A stretch of DNA of 64,000 nucleotides, from assembly GCA_947453145.1 (NCBI GenBank), contig CANGFA010000002.1, positions 1 through 64,000 of the forward strand. Direction: 5' to 3'. The notes under the pieces are model-generated. The model was given only the letters and a program-made list of their open reading frames with translations, had not been told where the DNA came from and did no database searches. Below are positions 25,610 through 34,650 of this stretch, piece after piece. Source of the DNA: Bacteroidota bacterium. GTDB lineage: Bacteria; Bacteroidota; Bacteroidia; Chitinophagales; Chitinophagaceae. Made by a program: the position numbers and the translations under genes. The stretch's first letter is position 1, and every line of letters starts with the position of its first letter.

Positions 25610-26611
25610 TTAAGGTGCATATTTCGCCTCATTAAAAATTTGCTGCGCTGAAGTTGCCATTAATTTCTCTAATGAGCCTGCATCATTTGGTTTTTGATGC
25701 ATCCAGTCACTCACTATTTTATAGCCTATGAATTTTCCTACGTTGCCAGGAAAGGCTTCTCCAAATATTTCATTTTCCGCGCCCTCATTCATTAATACAT
25801 TTATATCCTTATCATTTGTGGAATAAATTAATTTCTCGGCAACAATATATTGCCAAATTTTGGATTCCTCTTTACTCAATACATTTAATTGTTTATTCGT
25901 ATAGCCTAATAAAACGGTGTCAGCTAAACTAGGCAGACAAACTTTTAAAATATATTGTCGCTTCCCCGTTTCTAAGAATTGACTCAGCAAATTTCCTGTT
26001 TCACTTAAAGGCGACATATCATTTAAAATATTTTCCAAAGATTTCAATGGAATATAATTGGGTGTAAATTTTGAACTCATATAACTTGGATACATTGTTT
26101 GCATTTGTTCCGAATTATACCAGCTTGACCCATTTCCTAAATGCATTTGTAACCCAATAGCAACTGCATCTTTTGTAAGAATATTAGCAAATTGCTCAAA
26201 TGGGCCAACAAACAAAGTAAGTTTATTTGTTAGGGGATATTTTGGAAAATAAAAATGAAACCTTCTTAATCCGTCTGCTAATAATGGCTGCGCGATTTGG
26301 ATTGCATTTACTTTTTGAGTTGCTGCATAAACGGGTTGATAAATCCTGTAAAACGCTTTAATGAATGCTGTATCCTCCACCGATTTTAACATGAGTATTC
26401 GGGTAAGAAAAAGGGTTGTGAAATTGGGATAATGCGCCAACAAGCTTTCAACTGACTGCTTGGTATGAATCGTGTCCATATTAAAAAAAGCACTATCAAA
26501 GCGTTCTAATTGCAATGGGAAAGGGGGCGCACCAACAACTGGGTCCACCGGCTTTGGTTTGCAAGCAGTCATGCATAATACAGCAAGGATAATCAAAAAA
26601 GGCATTCTCAT
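25610..26611 (-). CDS. gldB: GldB-like gliding motility lipoprotein
   Basis: A 333-residue lipoprotein: the N terminus MRMPFLIILAVLCMTACKPK contains a lipobox with acylated Cys17. The body has FPLQLERFDSAFF near the N terminus and the helix-rich pattern of the GldB family (YPNFTTLFLTRIL, FPGNVGKFIGYKIVSDWM). GldB is required for gliding and for stability of the type IX machinery in Flavobacterium johnsoniae. It is divergent from nadE with a 59-base gap; as I recall, nadE also lies by gldB in Flavobacterium. gldC, usually next, is absent. The start could be the Met two codons later. Confidence 0.82.
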   Translation of the reverse strand: MRMPFLIILAVLCMTACKPKPVDPVVGAPPFPLQLERFDSAFFNMDTIHTKQSVESLLAHYPNFTTLFLTRILMLKSVEDTAFIKAFYRIYQPVYAATQKVNAIQIAQPLLADGLRRFHFYFPKYPLTNKLTLFVGPFEQFANILTKDAVAIGLQMHLGNGSSWYNSEQMQTMYPSYMSSKFTPNYIPLKSLENILNDMSPLSETGNLLSQFLETGKRQYILKVCLPSLADTVLLGYTNKQLNVLSKEESKIWQYIVAEKLIYSTNDKDINVLMNEGAENEIFGEAFPGNVGKFIGYKIVSDWMHQKPNDAGSLEKLMATSAQQIFNEAKYAP

Positions 26612-26670
26612 TATTTGTGAAATTACAAAAAAAGGGAGTTTATTTCTGTTAAAAAAACGAACTTTGCCAA

Positions 26671-28353
26671 ATGAAGATCACCATTGCACAACAAAATTAT
26701 CATATTGGCAACTTTGAACAGAACACCCAAAAAATGTTGTGTGCTATAGAGGAGGCTAAAAAACAAGGAGCAGATCTTATCTTATTTAGTGAGATGAGTG
26801 TTTGTGGTTATCCAGCTAGAGATTTTGTAGAATTCAACGACTTTATTAATAAGTGCTACGATAGCATTGAGCAAATTAAAAAAGCAGCAGACACCATTGG
26901 CGTTCTTATTGGAAGCCCAGCGCGAAATCCAAATAAAAAAGGAAAAGACTTATTTAATGCAGCCTTCTTTTTATACGATCAAAAAATAGTAGCTGAAATT
27001 CATAAAACGCTTTTACCCACTTATGATGTATTTGATGAGAACCGTTATTTTGAACCCGCAGAAGATTGGAAGGTGATTCCCTTTAAAGGAAAAAAATTAG
27101 CTATTACTATTTGCGAAGATATTTGGAATCTAGGTGACAATCCATTGTATCGTATTTGCCCCATGGACAAGATGATGGATCAGCAACCTGATATTTTGTT
27201 AAACCTAAGTGCTTCGCCTTTTGATTATACCCATGACGAAGATCGCAAAGCAACTATTAAGGCAAACGTAGTTAAATATAAAAAGCCTTTATTCTATTGT
27301 AACGCAGTGGGGAGTCAAACAGAAATTGTTTTTGATGGCGGCTCTTATGTGTTTGATAAAGATGCCAACTTATGTGGGTCCTTACCCATGTTTGAATCGG
27401 CCATGCAAACCTTTGAATGCAATGAGGATGGCAGTATCAATGCACCTATCTTAGAACCCGCTGCGCGTGTTCCCAATAAAGAATTAAATCCGGCAACTCT
27501 ATTACCCGAATTAAATATTGATCAAGTATACAAAGCCTTGGTATTGGGTGTGAAAGATTATTTTAATAAAATGGGATTCAAGCGCGCAATACTTGGATCC
27601 TCTGGCGGAATTGACTCAGCTGTTACATTGGCTATTGCTAGTGATGCTTTAGGAAAAGAAAATGTACATGCGATTTTAATGCCCTCGCCCTACTCAACTG
27701 AACATTCTGTGAATGATGCAGTTCAGCTAAGTAAAAATTTAGATAATCCATACGATGTAATTCCAATTAAAGAAGTGTATGAAAGTTTCTTGAGTACTTT
27801 AAAACCTATTTTCAAAGACCTTCCTTTCTCATTAGCAGAGGAAAATATCCAAAGTAGATCACGTGGGAATATCTTAATGGCCATTGCGAATAAATTGGGT
27901 TATGTACTATTAAACACATCTAATAAAAGTGAATTAGCTACCGGCTATGGAACCTTATACGGTGATATGGCTGGAGGATTAGGCGTTTTAGGCGATTGTT
28001 ATAAAATGCAAGTATATGCTTTAGCCAATTATATTAATAGAGATCAAGAAATCATTCCAAATAATATTATCACCAAAGAACCAAGTGCCGAATTAAGACC
28101 AGATCAGAAAGACAGCGATAGTTTACCAGCATATGAAATACTAGATCAGATATTATACCAATATATAGAAAAAAGAGCCGATCCCTCTGCTATAAAAGCA
28201 TTGGGCTTTGATGCATCACTAGTTGACCGTACTTTAAAAATGGTAAACACCAACGAATACAAGCGCAATCAATTTTGCCCTATCATTCGTATTTCTCCAA
28301 AAGCATTTGGGGTTGGCAGAAGAGTACCTATTGTAGCAAAGTATTTAAATTAA
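26671..28353 (+). CDS. nadE: NAD+ synthase, glutamine-dependent
   Basis: A 560-residue two-domain enzyme. The N-terminal nitrilase-like glutaminase domain has the triad E41 (SEMSVCGYP), K112 (HKTLLPTYDV) and C148 (ITICEDIWN). The C-terminal synthetase domain has the pyrophosphate loop GSSGGID at 309-315 and the downstream NKSELATGYGTLYGDMAGG and KEPSAELRPDQKDSD segments. It amidates nicotinic acid adenine dinucleotide to NAD in the cytosol. GAACTTTG, one base off the promoter consensus, ends 4 bases before the ATG. It is followed by a terminator. Confidence 0.96.
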   Translation: MKITIAQQNYHIGNFEQNTQKMLCAIEEAKKQGADLILFSEMSVCGYPARDFVEFNDFINKCYDSIEQIKKAADTIGVLIGSPARNPNKKGKDLFNAAFFLYDQKIVAEIHKTLLPTYDVFDENRYFEPAEDWKVIPFKGKKLAITICEDIWNLGDNPLYRICPMDKMMDQQPDILLNLSASPFDYTHDEDRKATIKANVVKYKKPLFYCNAVGSQTEIVFDGGSYVFDKDANLCGSLPMFESAMQTFECNEDGSINAPILEPAARVPNKELNPATLLPELNIDQVYKALVLGVKDYFNKMGFKRAILGSSGGIDSAVTLAIASDALGKENVHAILMPSPYSTEHSVNDAVQLSKNLDNPYDVIPIKEVYESFLSTLKPIFKDLPFSLAEENIQSRSRGNILMAIANKLGYVLLNTSNKSELATGYGTLYGDMAGGLGVLGDCYKMQVYALANYINRDQEIIPNNIITKEPSAELRPDQKDSDSLPAYEILDQILYQYIEKRADPSAIKALGFDASLVDRTLKMVNTNEYKRNQFCPIIRISPKAFGVGRRVPIVAKYLN

Positions 28354-28381
28354 ACAATTTCATTTACTCAAGATTTTTTTG

Positions 28382-28407
28382 AAAGCGGCTACTTAGCCGC
28401 TTTTTTA
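28382..28407 (+). terminator. Intrinsic terminator after nadE
   Basis: A 9-bp stem AAAGCGGCT / AGCCGCTTT with loop ACTT, followed by a T run. Confidence 0.88.
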
Positions 28408-28425
28408 TTAAATTGTGGAATAACT

Positions 28426-29640
28426 ATGATTATGAAAAAAACAATTTTTTTATTTGTTTTGATACTACTTGTTAGTCTACAAATACAAGCGCAAAAAAAT
28501 ATTTTACCAGGCGCATTTCAAACAGCTCAATATTTTCCATTGTTAAAAAATAAAAGAGTGGGTTTGTTTACCAATCAAACCGCAACCCTGGGTGCTATTC
28601 ATTTAATTGACACCCTCATTAAAGAGGGAATTAAAATACAAAAAGTATTTACCCCCGAGCATGGACTCAGAGGGACTGCCGATGCTGGAGAAAAAGTGAA
28701 TGATGAGATTGATGCTAAAACAGGCATCAAAATTGTTTCTCTTTATGGCAAAAAAAATGCACCCGATAGTACGGACTTAATAGATATTGATGTGCTTTTA
28801 TTTGATGTGCAAGATGTTGGAACCCGTTTTTACACCTATATTAACTCACTACAATATTTTATGGAAGCGGGTATGGCAAATCATAAGTCATTAATAGTTT
28901 TAGATAGACCCAATCCCAATGGGCATTTTGTGGACGGTCCTATTTTAGAAAAACCTTTTGCAAGTGGTGTTGGAAAACAACCTATTCCTATTGTTTATGG
29001 CATGACTATCGGTGAATACGCGCAAATGTTAAGAGGGGAAGGATGGATGAAAATGGATAAAACAAAAGCGACCGAAAATGCAAATTGGAACTTAACTATT
29101 ATTAAAAATAAAAACTACGACCACCGCTCCATGTACACTTTACCAGTTGCACCCTCACCCAATTTGGCAGACATGACAGCTATATTATGGTATCCAACTA
29201 CTTGTTTAATTGAGGGTACCGTAATGAGTGAAGGAAGGGGCACACCGCGCGCTTTTGCTTATATTGGACACCCAAGTATTTCCAATCAATCTTTTAGTTT
29301 CACTCCCAATCCACGTTTAGGTGCCATGTCCTCTAAATTATACGGTCAAACCTGTTATGGCTGGGATCTTACAAAAAAAGCACCCCCAAAGGATAAGATA
29401 AATCTGGGGTTGATTATTGAAATGTATAAAAGCTTCCCTCAAAAAGACAGCTTTTTTCTTGAACCGAAATCAAAAGAACCAACAGCTTACTTTTTTAATA
29501 AGTTAGCAGGCAATGCTAGTTTAATGCAGCAATTAAAAGACGGCGCATCCGAAGCGGAAATAAGAAAAATGTGGGAGCCCGGATTAACTACTTTTAAATT
29601 AATTCGTAAGAAGTATTTACTCTATAAGGATTTTGAGTAA
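28426..29640 (+). CDS. namZ: NamZ-like exo-beta-N-acetylmuramidase (DUF1343, GH171)
   Basis: A 404-residue protein with signal peptide (MKKTIFLFVLILLVSLQIQAQ; an ATG six bases upstream gives MIMKKT). The DUF1343 pattern is clear: RVGLFTNQTA, KVFTPEHGLRG, DVLLFDVQDVGTRFYTYI, VLDRPNPNG, VDGPILE, LPVAPSPNLADM and LIEGTVMSEGRGT. NamZ enzymes remove non-reducing terminal MurNAc from peptidoglycan fragments and are now family GH171; family members are exported, so it probably acts in the periplasm. No MurNAc kinase or etherase gene is nearby. It is probably monocistronic, bounded upstream by the nadE terminator. Confidence 0.9.
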   Translation: MIMKKTIFLFVLILLVSLQIQAQKNILPGAFQTAQYFPLLKNKRVGLFTNQTATLGAIHLIDTLIKEGIKIQKVFTPEHGLRGTADAGEKVNDEIDAKTGIKIVSLYGKKNAPDSTDLIDIDVLLFDVQDVGTRFYTYINSLQYFMEAGMANHKSLIVLDRPNPNGHFVDGPILEKPFASGVGKQPIPIVYGMTIGEYAQMLRGEGWMKMDKTKATENANWNLTIIKNKNYDHRSMYTLPVAPSPNLADMTAILWYPTTCLIEGTVMSEGRGTPRAFAYIGHPSISNQSFSFTPNPRLGAMSSKLYGQTCYGWDLTKKAPPKDKINLGLIIEMYKSFPQKDSFFLEPKSKEPTAYFFNKLAGNASLMQQLKDGASEAEIRKMWEPGLTTFKLIRKKYLLYKDFE

Positions 29641-29682
29641 AGGTTTTAAGAGCTATAAAATTGTTTTGTTAAATAGATCTTT

Positions 29683-30858
29683 TTACAAGCGTTCAATAAT
29701 TCCTGCAATGCCCTGACCACCGCCTACGCATGCAGTAACAATACCATACTTTTTATTTAAGCGTTCCAAATCATTTAATATTTGTACCGTTAATTTAGAG
29801 CCCGTACAACCCAATGGATGACCCAATGCAATGGCGCCTCCATTAATATTTACTTTATTGGTTTCTAAATTTAATGCACGCATCACGGCTAAAGACTGCG
29901 ATGCAAAAGCCTCATTTAATTCAAATAAATCTATTTGATCCAAATTCATGCCTGCTTGTTTTAATACTTTTGGAACCGCAGCAACGGGACCGATACCCAT
30001 GATTCTTGGATGCACACCGGCCGTAGCACAATTCACCAAACGTCCAATAGGCTTTAACCCTAGAGAATTGATCATTTTTTCACTCATCACAATTACAAAA
30101 CTTGCACCATCACTTGTTTGAGATGAATTACCTGCGGTAACCGAACCCTTCATGGCGAAAGCAGGTTTTAATTTTGCCAATGCTTCAATGGTCGTGTCTG
30201 CTCTAACACCGTCGTCTGTATCAATGATATAAGATTTAGTAGCTCTTTTATTTTTTTCATTTACATATGTCTCGGTGACTTCAATCGGCAAAATGCCCTT
30301 TTTAAAATTTCCATTTTCAATCGCTGCTTTTGCTTTTTGGTGAGAAGCCAATGCAAATGCATCTTGATCTTCACGGCTTATATTAAATTCATTGGCCACA
30401 GCTTCGGCAGTAAGTCCCATGGATAAATAATAATCCGGTTCTTCCACCGCAATGGAATAGGCAGGAACGGTTTTCCAGCCTGCAGTTGGCACCAAACTCA
30501 TGGACTCTGTTCCACCCGCAATAATACAATCCGCCATACCCGTTCTAATTTTTGCAGTGGCCATGGCAATGCTTTCTAAACCACTTGCACAATATCTATT
30601 AATGGTTATTCCAGGCACTTCTATACCCAACGCTTTTGCCGAAATCATTCTACCAAATTGCAAACCTTGTTCCGCCTCAGGTACTGCATTTCCCACAATT
30701 ACATCGTCCACTAATTTTGGGTCCAATGCAGGAACACTTTTCATTAAACCCTGAATCACTTGAATCGCTAATTCGTCGGAACGCATAAAACGAAAGCCTC
30801 CTTTTTTACTCTTTGTAACGGCTGTTCTAAAACCGGCCACGATATAAGCTTCTTGCAT
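29683..30858 (-). CDS. Acetyl-CoA acyltransferase (thiolase)
   Basis: A 391-residue thiolase. The nucleophile is C90 in NRYCASGLESIAMA; GHPLGCTGS supplies the catalytic His, and the second Cys lies in CVGGGQGIAGI near the C terminus. Length and the FGRMISAKALGI and MGIGPVAAVPK segments fit degradative 3-ketoacyl-CoA thiolases (FadA type) of Bacteroidota, which act in beta-oxidation. The usual neighbour encoding 3-hydroxyacyl-CoA dehydrogenase is not adjacent. Acetoacetyl-CoA thiolase activity is an alternative. It is convergent with namZ and divergent from pyrD. Confidence 0.9.
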   Translation of the reverse strand: MQEAYIVAGFRTAVTKSKKGGFRFMRSDELAIQVIQGLMKSVPALDPKLVDDVIVGNAVPEAEQGLQFGRMISAKALGIEVPGITINRYCASGLESIAMATAKIRTGMADCIIAGGTESMSLVPTAGWKTVPAYSIAVEEPDYYLSMGLTAEAVANEFNISREDQDAFALASHQKAKAAIENGNFKKGILPIEVTETYVNEKNKRATKSYIIDTDDGVRADTTIEALAKLKPAFAMKGSVTAGNSSQTSDGASFVIVMSEKMINSLGLKPIGRLVNCATAGVHPRIMGIGPVAAVPKVLKQAGMNLDQIDLFELNEAFASQSLAVMRALNLETNKVNINGGAIALGHPLGCTGSKLTVQILNDLERLNKKYGIVTACVGGGQGIAGIIERL

Positions 30859-30947
30859 ACATTTGGATTTATTGGATCTACACTCAATTTCACCCTAAAT
30901 GTAGTCATTTTTATAAACAGTTGTTTATGCAACTAAATATTTCATCG

Positions 30948-30955
30948 TAATTTTG
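30948..30955 (+). promoter_or_regulatory. TAnnTTTG promoter element (TAATTTTG) before pyrD
   Basis: Exact consensus ending 4 bases before the ATG at 30960, the same spacing as at ubiE. A TTG at 30921-30923 lies 24 bases upstream, slightly long for a -33 element. Confidence 0.6.
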
Positions 30956-30959
30956 GCAC

Positions 30960-32000
30960 ATGTTGTATCCAATTGTACGAAACACCCTTTTTTTACTACC
31001 GCCCGAAACAGCGCATCAAGTTTCCATGAATGGATTGCATTTGGCGGCTGCCATGCCCTTTGGTAAACAAATCCTAGCCGGAAGTTTTAATTATAAAGGA
31101 ACAGACCTTTCAAAAACATTGTTTGGTTTAACGTTTCCAAATCCTGTCGGATTAGGGGCTGGCTTTGATAAAAATGCGGAACACTTAGACGTTTTGGAAT
31201 TACTAGGTTTTGGTTTTGTTGAAATTGGAACCGTCACACCCAAAGCACAGAATGGCAACCCATCACCCCGTTTATTTAGATTGCCTAGTCAAAAAGCCTT
31301 AATTAATAGAATGGGTTTTAACAATGATGGAGTGGATGCCATTGCAAGAAAATTAACTAAAAGAAAAGAAAAAGGAAATTCCAATTTAATTGTAGGTGGC
31401 AATATTGGGAAAAATAAAGTTACAGAGAATAGTGTTGCATGGAAAGACTACTGTATCAATTTCAAAGGACTAGAACAGGTTGTAGATTATTTTGTAGTAA
31501 ACGTGAGCTCTCCAAATACACCAGGTTTACGTGAACTACAAGAAAAAGAATCACTAAGAAAGATATTTAGCGAATTGCAAAATTTGAATAAAAATAATAA
31601 ACCCATATTATTAAAAATTGCACCCGATTTAGAAATGGCTGCGCTAGATGATATTATTTCATTAACGCAGGAAGTAAAAATGGACGGATTGGTTTCAAGC
31701 AATACCACACTGGATCGTAGCTTGTTAAATGAAACCAATATGCAAAAAGCAACTGCTATTGGCGCTGGTGGATTAAGTGGGCAACCTTTATTAGAAAAAT
31801 CAAATAAAGTACTTAATTATTTATACAAAGGCATTGGTAACCAACTACCTATTATTGCAAGTGGTGGTATTTTCACAGGCGCAGATGCGCAATCTAAATT
31901 AGATAATGGCGCAAGCCTTGTCCAAATTTGGACAGGTTTTATTTATGAAGGACCCGGCATGGTAAAAAATATATGCCAGTATTTATCTACACATAAATAA
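30960..32000 (+). CDS. pyrD: Dihydroorotate dehydrogenase (quinone), class 2
   Basis: A 346-residue FMN enzyme that oxidises dihydroorotate to orotate and passes electrons to menaquinone at the inner membrane. The class 2 membrane-contacting helix region is at the N terminus (NTLFLLPPETAHQVSMNGLH). FMN/substrate segments are NPVGLGAGFDKNAEH, NRMGFNNDGVD, NVSSPNTPGLRELQ (with catalytic Ser), GLVSSNTTLDRS and GGLSGQPL, and IIASGGIFTGADA binds the phosphate. It is followed 33 bases later by an MBL hydrolase gene. Confidence 0.95.
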   Translation: MLYPIVRNTLFLLPPETAHQVSMNGLHLAAAMPFGKQILAGSFNYKGTDLSKTLFGLTFPNPVGLGAGFDKNAEHLDVLELLGFGFVEIGTVTPKAQNGNPSPRLFRLPSQKALINRMGFNNDGVDAIARKLTKRKEKGNSNLIVGGNIGKNKVTENSVAWKDYCINFKGLEQVVDYFVVNVSSPNTPGLRELQEKESLRKIFSELQNLNKNNKPILLKIAPDLEMAALDDIISLTQEVKMDGLVSSNTTLDRSLLNETNMQKATAIGAGGLSGQPLLEKSNKVLNYLYKGIGNQLPIIASGGIFTGADAQSKLDNGASLVQIWTGFIYEGPGMVKNICQYLSTHK

Positions 32001-32033
32001 TCATTTAAATAATTTATCAAACAGAAAAATTCC

Positions 32034-32690
32034 ATGTTAACCATACACTCTTTTTGTTTTAATGCTTTTCAAGAAAACACTTTTGTATTATTTAATGAAC
32101 AAAAAGAAGCCATTATTGTGGATCCAGGATGTTACTTAAGAAATGAACAAGAAGCTTTAGCAAATTTTATTTCAGCGCATAATTTGACTCCAACTTTATT
32201 ACTAAACACACATTGCCATTTGGACCATGTTTTTGGAAATAACTTTGTAAGTGAAAAGTATAGCCTTGCCGCACATTTTCATAAGAACGAACAACCCGTT
32301 ATAGATCGCTTACCTGAAGGTGGCGCAAGATGGGGCGTTCCTTGCGACCCATATACAGGACCTGTAAAATATATTGATCAAGATGATGTTATTGAATTTG
32401 GGAAGGATCAATTTAAAGTATTAGTTACTCCAGGTCACTCTCCCGGAAGCGTTTGTTTTTACAACCAAGCCCAGGATTTTTTAATTGGTGGTGATTTAAT
32501 TTTTAAAGACGGCGTTGGTCGGACGGATCTTCCCGGAAGCAACCCTTTGGATTTAATTAAAAGTATTCAAACTCAAATTTTACCCCTCCCCGATTCCATG
32601 ACTATTTATTCTGGACATGGCCCTGAAACCACTTGGGGAAGAGAAAAAAAAGTAAACCCTTATATTTTACATATACTTAAGGGACAATAG
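32034..32690 (+). CDS. MBL-fold metallo-hydrolase (glyoxalase II-like)
   Basis: A 218-residue cytosolic protein with the binuclear metal motif THCHLDH (H60, H62, D64, H65). The second half has TPGHSPGSVCFY, GGDLIFKDGVGRTDLPGS and YSGHGPETTWGREK, giving the remaining His and Asp ligands. These patterns occur in YcbL-like relatives of hydroxyacylglutathione hydrolase. In a bacillithiol-using organism the natural thioester is unlikely to be glutathione-based, so the substrate is open. It probably shares a transcript with pyrD. Confidence 0.88.
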   Translation: MLTIHSFCFNAFQENTFVLFNEQKEAIIVDPGCYLRNEQEALANFISAHNLTPTLLLNTHCHLDHVFGNNFVSEKYSLAAHFHKNEQPVIDRLPEGGARWGVPCDPYTGPVKYIDQDDVIEFGKDQFKVLVTPGHSPGSVCFYNQAQDFLIGGDLIFKDGVGRTDLPGSNPLDLIKSIQTQILPLPDSMTIYSGHGPETTWGREKKVNPYILHILKGQ

Positions 32691-32789
32691 GCTTGGCTGC
32701 TTAGGCGATTATAAATCTGGATTTTTCCCATATATATAGTTAACAATTTGATAACCTTAGCGCACTATTTAGATATGCTCATTAAGGCT

Positions 32790-32797
32790 TACTTTTG
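32790..32797 (+). promoter_or_regulatory. TAnnTTTG promoter element (TACTTTTG) before response regulator
   Basis: Exact match 14 bases upstream of the ATG at 32812, inside the 121-base gap that follows the MBL gene. Confidence 0.5.
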
Positions 32798-32811
32798 GTG
32801 ATATAACAATT

Positions 32812-33495
32812 ATGGAAACCAATCCTATCAAAATATTAATTGCGGACGACGAGCCAGATATTATAGAAATAATAAGTTTCCATTTAATCAAGGCTGGCTT
32901 TGAAGTGATAACTGCAAAAGACGGAAGTGAAGCGATAGAGAAAGCACAACAACATACACCAGATTGCATCATTTTAGATATCATGATGCCAAAAAGAAAC
33001 GGCTTCGAGGTTTGCGAATTTTTAAGAAGTAATAAGCAATTTGATAAAACCCTTATTGTATTATTAACTGCACTCAATGACGAAGCATCGCATATAAAAG
33101 GGCTAGAGCTAGGGGGCGACGATTTTATTAACAAGCCTATTAGTCCAAAAGTATTGGTGAGCAGAATCACTGCTTTATTCAGACGAATTCTTCCAAATTC
33201 AAGCGAAAATAAAACAATACAAGTCAGAGATCTGACCATTGATCCACTTCAATACAAAACGATCTTAAAAGGCGAAGTATTCAACTTGGCAAAAAAAGAA
33301 TTTGAACTTTTATTTTTATTGGCCGAACAACCGGGTCGCGTTTTTTTAAGAAATGAGATTCTATCACAGGTATGGGGCAATGATGTAATTGTTGGCGACA
33401 GAACCATAGACGTTCATATCCGAAAAATCAGAGCTAAATTAGGAATTGATTGCATTACAACCGTAAAAGGGGTAGGATACAAATTCAACTACTAG
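32812..33495 (+). CDS. OmpR/PhoB-family response regulator
   Basis: A 227-residue two-domain regulator. The receiver has the acidic pair in IADDEPD, phosphoacceptor D56 in IILDIMMPK, Thr in LLTALND and Lys in NKPISPK. The C-terminal winged helix has FNLAKKEFELLFLLAEQPGR, RTIDVHIRKIRAKLG and TVKGVGYKF, typical of PhoB-type DNA binding. It pairs with the histidine kinase gene 60 bases downstream. The stimulus and target genes cannot be read from the sequence; phosphate starvation (PhoB) is one option because the domain layout matches, but no pst genes are nearby. Confidence 0.93.
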   Translation: METNPIKILIADDEPDIIEIISFHLIKAGFEVITAKDGSEAIEKAQQHTPDCIILDIMMPKRNGFEVCEFLRSNKQFDKTLIVLLTALNDEASHIKGLELGGDDFINKPISPKVLVSRITALFRRILPNSSENKTIQVRDLTIDPLQYKTILKGEVFNLAKKEFELLFLLAEQPGRVFLRNEILSQVWGNDVIVGDRTIDVHIRKIRAKLGIDCITTVKGVGYKFNY

Positions 33496-33555
33496 TCATT
33501 TCATTATTAGTCAGAAAAAGTTAACTTCGTAAGGTCCACCGGACTTATTAAGTAT

Positions 33556-34602
33556 ATGTTTAAAGAAAAAAACTTATCTCCCAAACAATTAGCTGCACTC
33601 ACTGCTTTGCTATTATCAAGTATTATTGGATTAAGTGTTTTTGTTTTATTTTCAGATGTAAAAATATTAATTGCCTACTTTTTAGCTTGTTTTATTGGAA
33701 TCTATATTATTGTTTTTCAAATTTTGGAATACTTTATCTACAGAAAAATTAAGTTAATTTACAAACTTATTTCTTCCACAAAGGCAACTAAGAGAGAGGA
33801 GGCTTACCAAAAATATATTTTACCCCAAAAAGGAATGGATGATGTTAGAGAAGATGTAGAAGCTTGGGCAACGCAACAAAACGAACAGATACAACAACTT
33901 CAGTCCAATGAAGCTTTTAGAAAAGAATTTTTACAAAACCTATCTCACGAAATCAAGACACCAATTTTTGCCATTCAAGGTTATTTAGAATTGATTGCAG
34001 ACGGTGCCATGGAACAACCAGAAATAGGCAATAGATTTATAAATCAAGCACAGGCTAATGTGAAAAGGCTAGTTGGCTTGCTAAATGATGTTGACGTAAT
34101 TACCAATTTAGAAATTAATAAAGAGCCCATTCTTAAAACCTCATTTACCATTCAGGATCTAATTAACGAAGTAGTGCATAATTTGAGTGTAAAATGGTTA
34201 AAGAAAAATATTCAGTTTCAATATAAAAAAGGAAGTGAATCCCCCGTTTCTGTTTTTGCTGACAGAAATAAAATTTATCAAGTACTGGCAAATATCATTT
34301 CAAATGCCTCTAAATATGGTAAAATAGATGGACAAATCATTGCCAGCGTCTATAAAATAGAGGATGAAAAAATTTTAATTGAAATAAGTGACGACGGCAT
34401 TGGCATTGGCGAAGAACATATACCACGCTTATTTGAGCGCTTTTATCGTACCGACGATGCTAGAAGTAGAGAAATTGGAGGAACAGGTCTTGGATTGGCA
34501 ATTTGTAAGCATATTATCGAAGCACATAATGAAACCTTGCATGTTCGAAGTACATTAAATGTAGGTACGACCATTGGTTTTACATTAGCATCTAAAGCAT
34601 AA
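33556..34602 (+). CDS. Sensor histidine kinase (PhoR-like)
   Basis: A 348-residue inner-membrane kinase. Two hydrophobic segments (about residues 15-33 and 37-59) are separated by only a few residues, so there is almost no periplasmic sensor domain. A linker leads to the DHp helix with H131 in NLSHEIKTPIFAI. The ATPase domain has the N box ANIISNASKYG, G1 ISDDGIGIG, the F box FERFYRTDD and G2 GGTGLGLAI. Lack of an external sensor domain suggests it senses within the membrane, or via partners in the manner of PhoR. It is cotranscribed with the response regulator. Confidence 0.93.
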   Translation: MFKEKNLSPKQLAALTALLLSSIIGLSVFVLFSDVKILIAYFLACFIGIYIIVFQILEYFIYRKIKLIYKLISSTKATKREEAYQKYILPQKGMDDVREDVEAWATQQNEQIQQLQSNEAFRKEFLQNLSHEIKTPIFAIQGYLELIADGAMEQPEIGNRFINQAQANVKRLVGLLNDVDVITNLEINKEPILKTSFTIQDLINEVVHNLSVKWLKKNIQFQYKKGSESPVSVFADRNKIYQVLANIISNASKYGKIDGQIIASVYKIEDEKILIEISDDGIGIGEEHIPRLFERFYRTDDARSREIGGTGLGLAICKHIIEAHNETLHVRSTLNVGTTIGFTLASKA

Positions 34603-34650
34603 CGCCATTTATTGTAGTTTTTTCGTTTCTTTGTATTCTAAAATATTTTA

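Noticed and set aside
28426..29640. Reading namZ as part of a MurNAc recycling operon
   Set aside because: Neighbours are nadE and a thiolase, with a terminator between nadE and namZ; no recycling genes are near.
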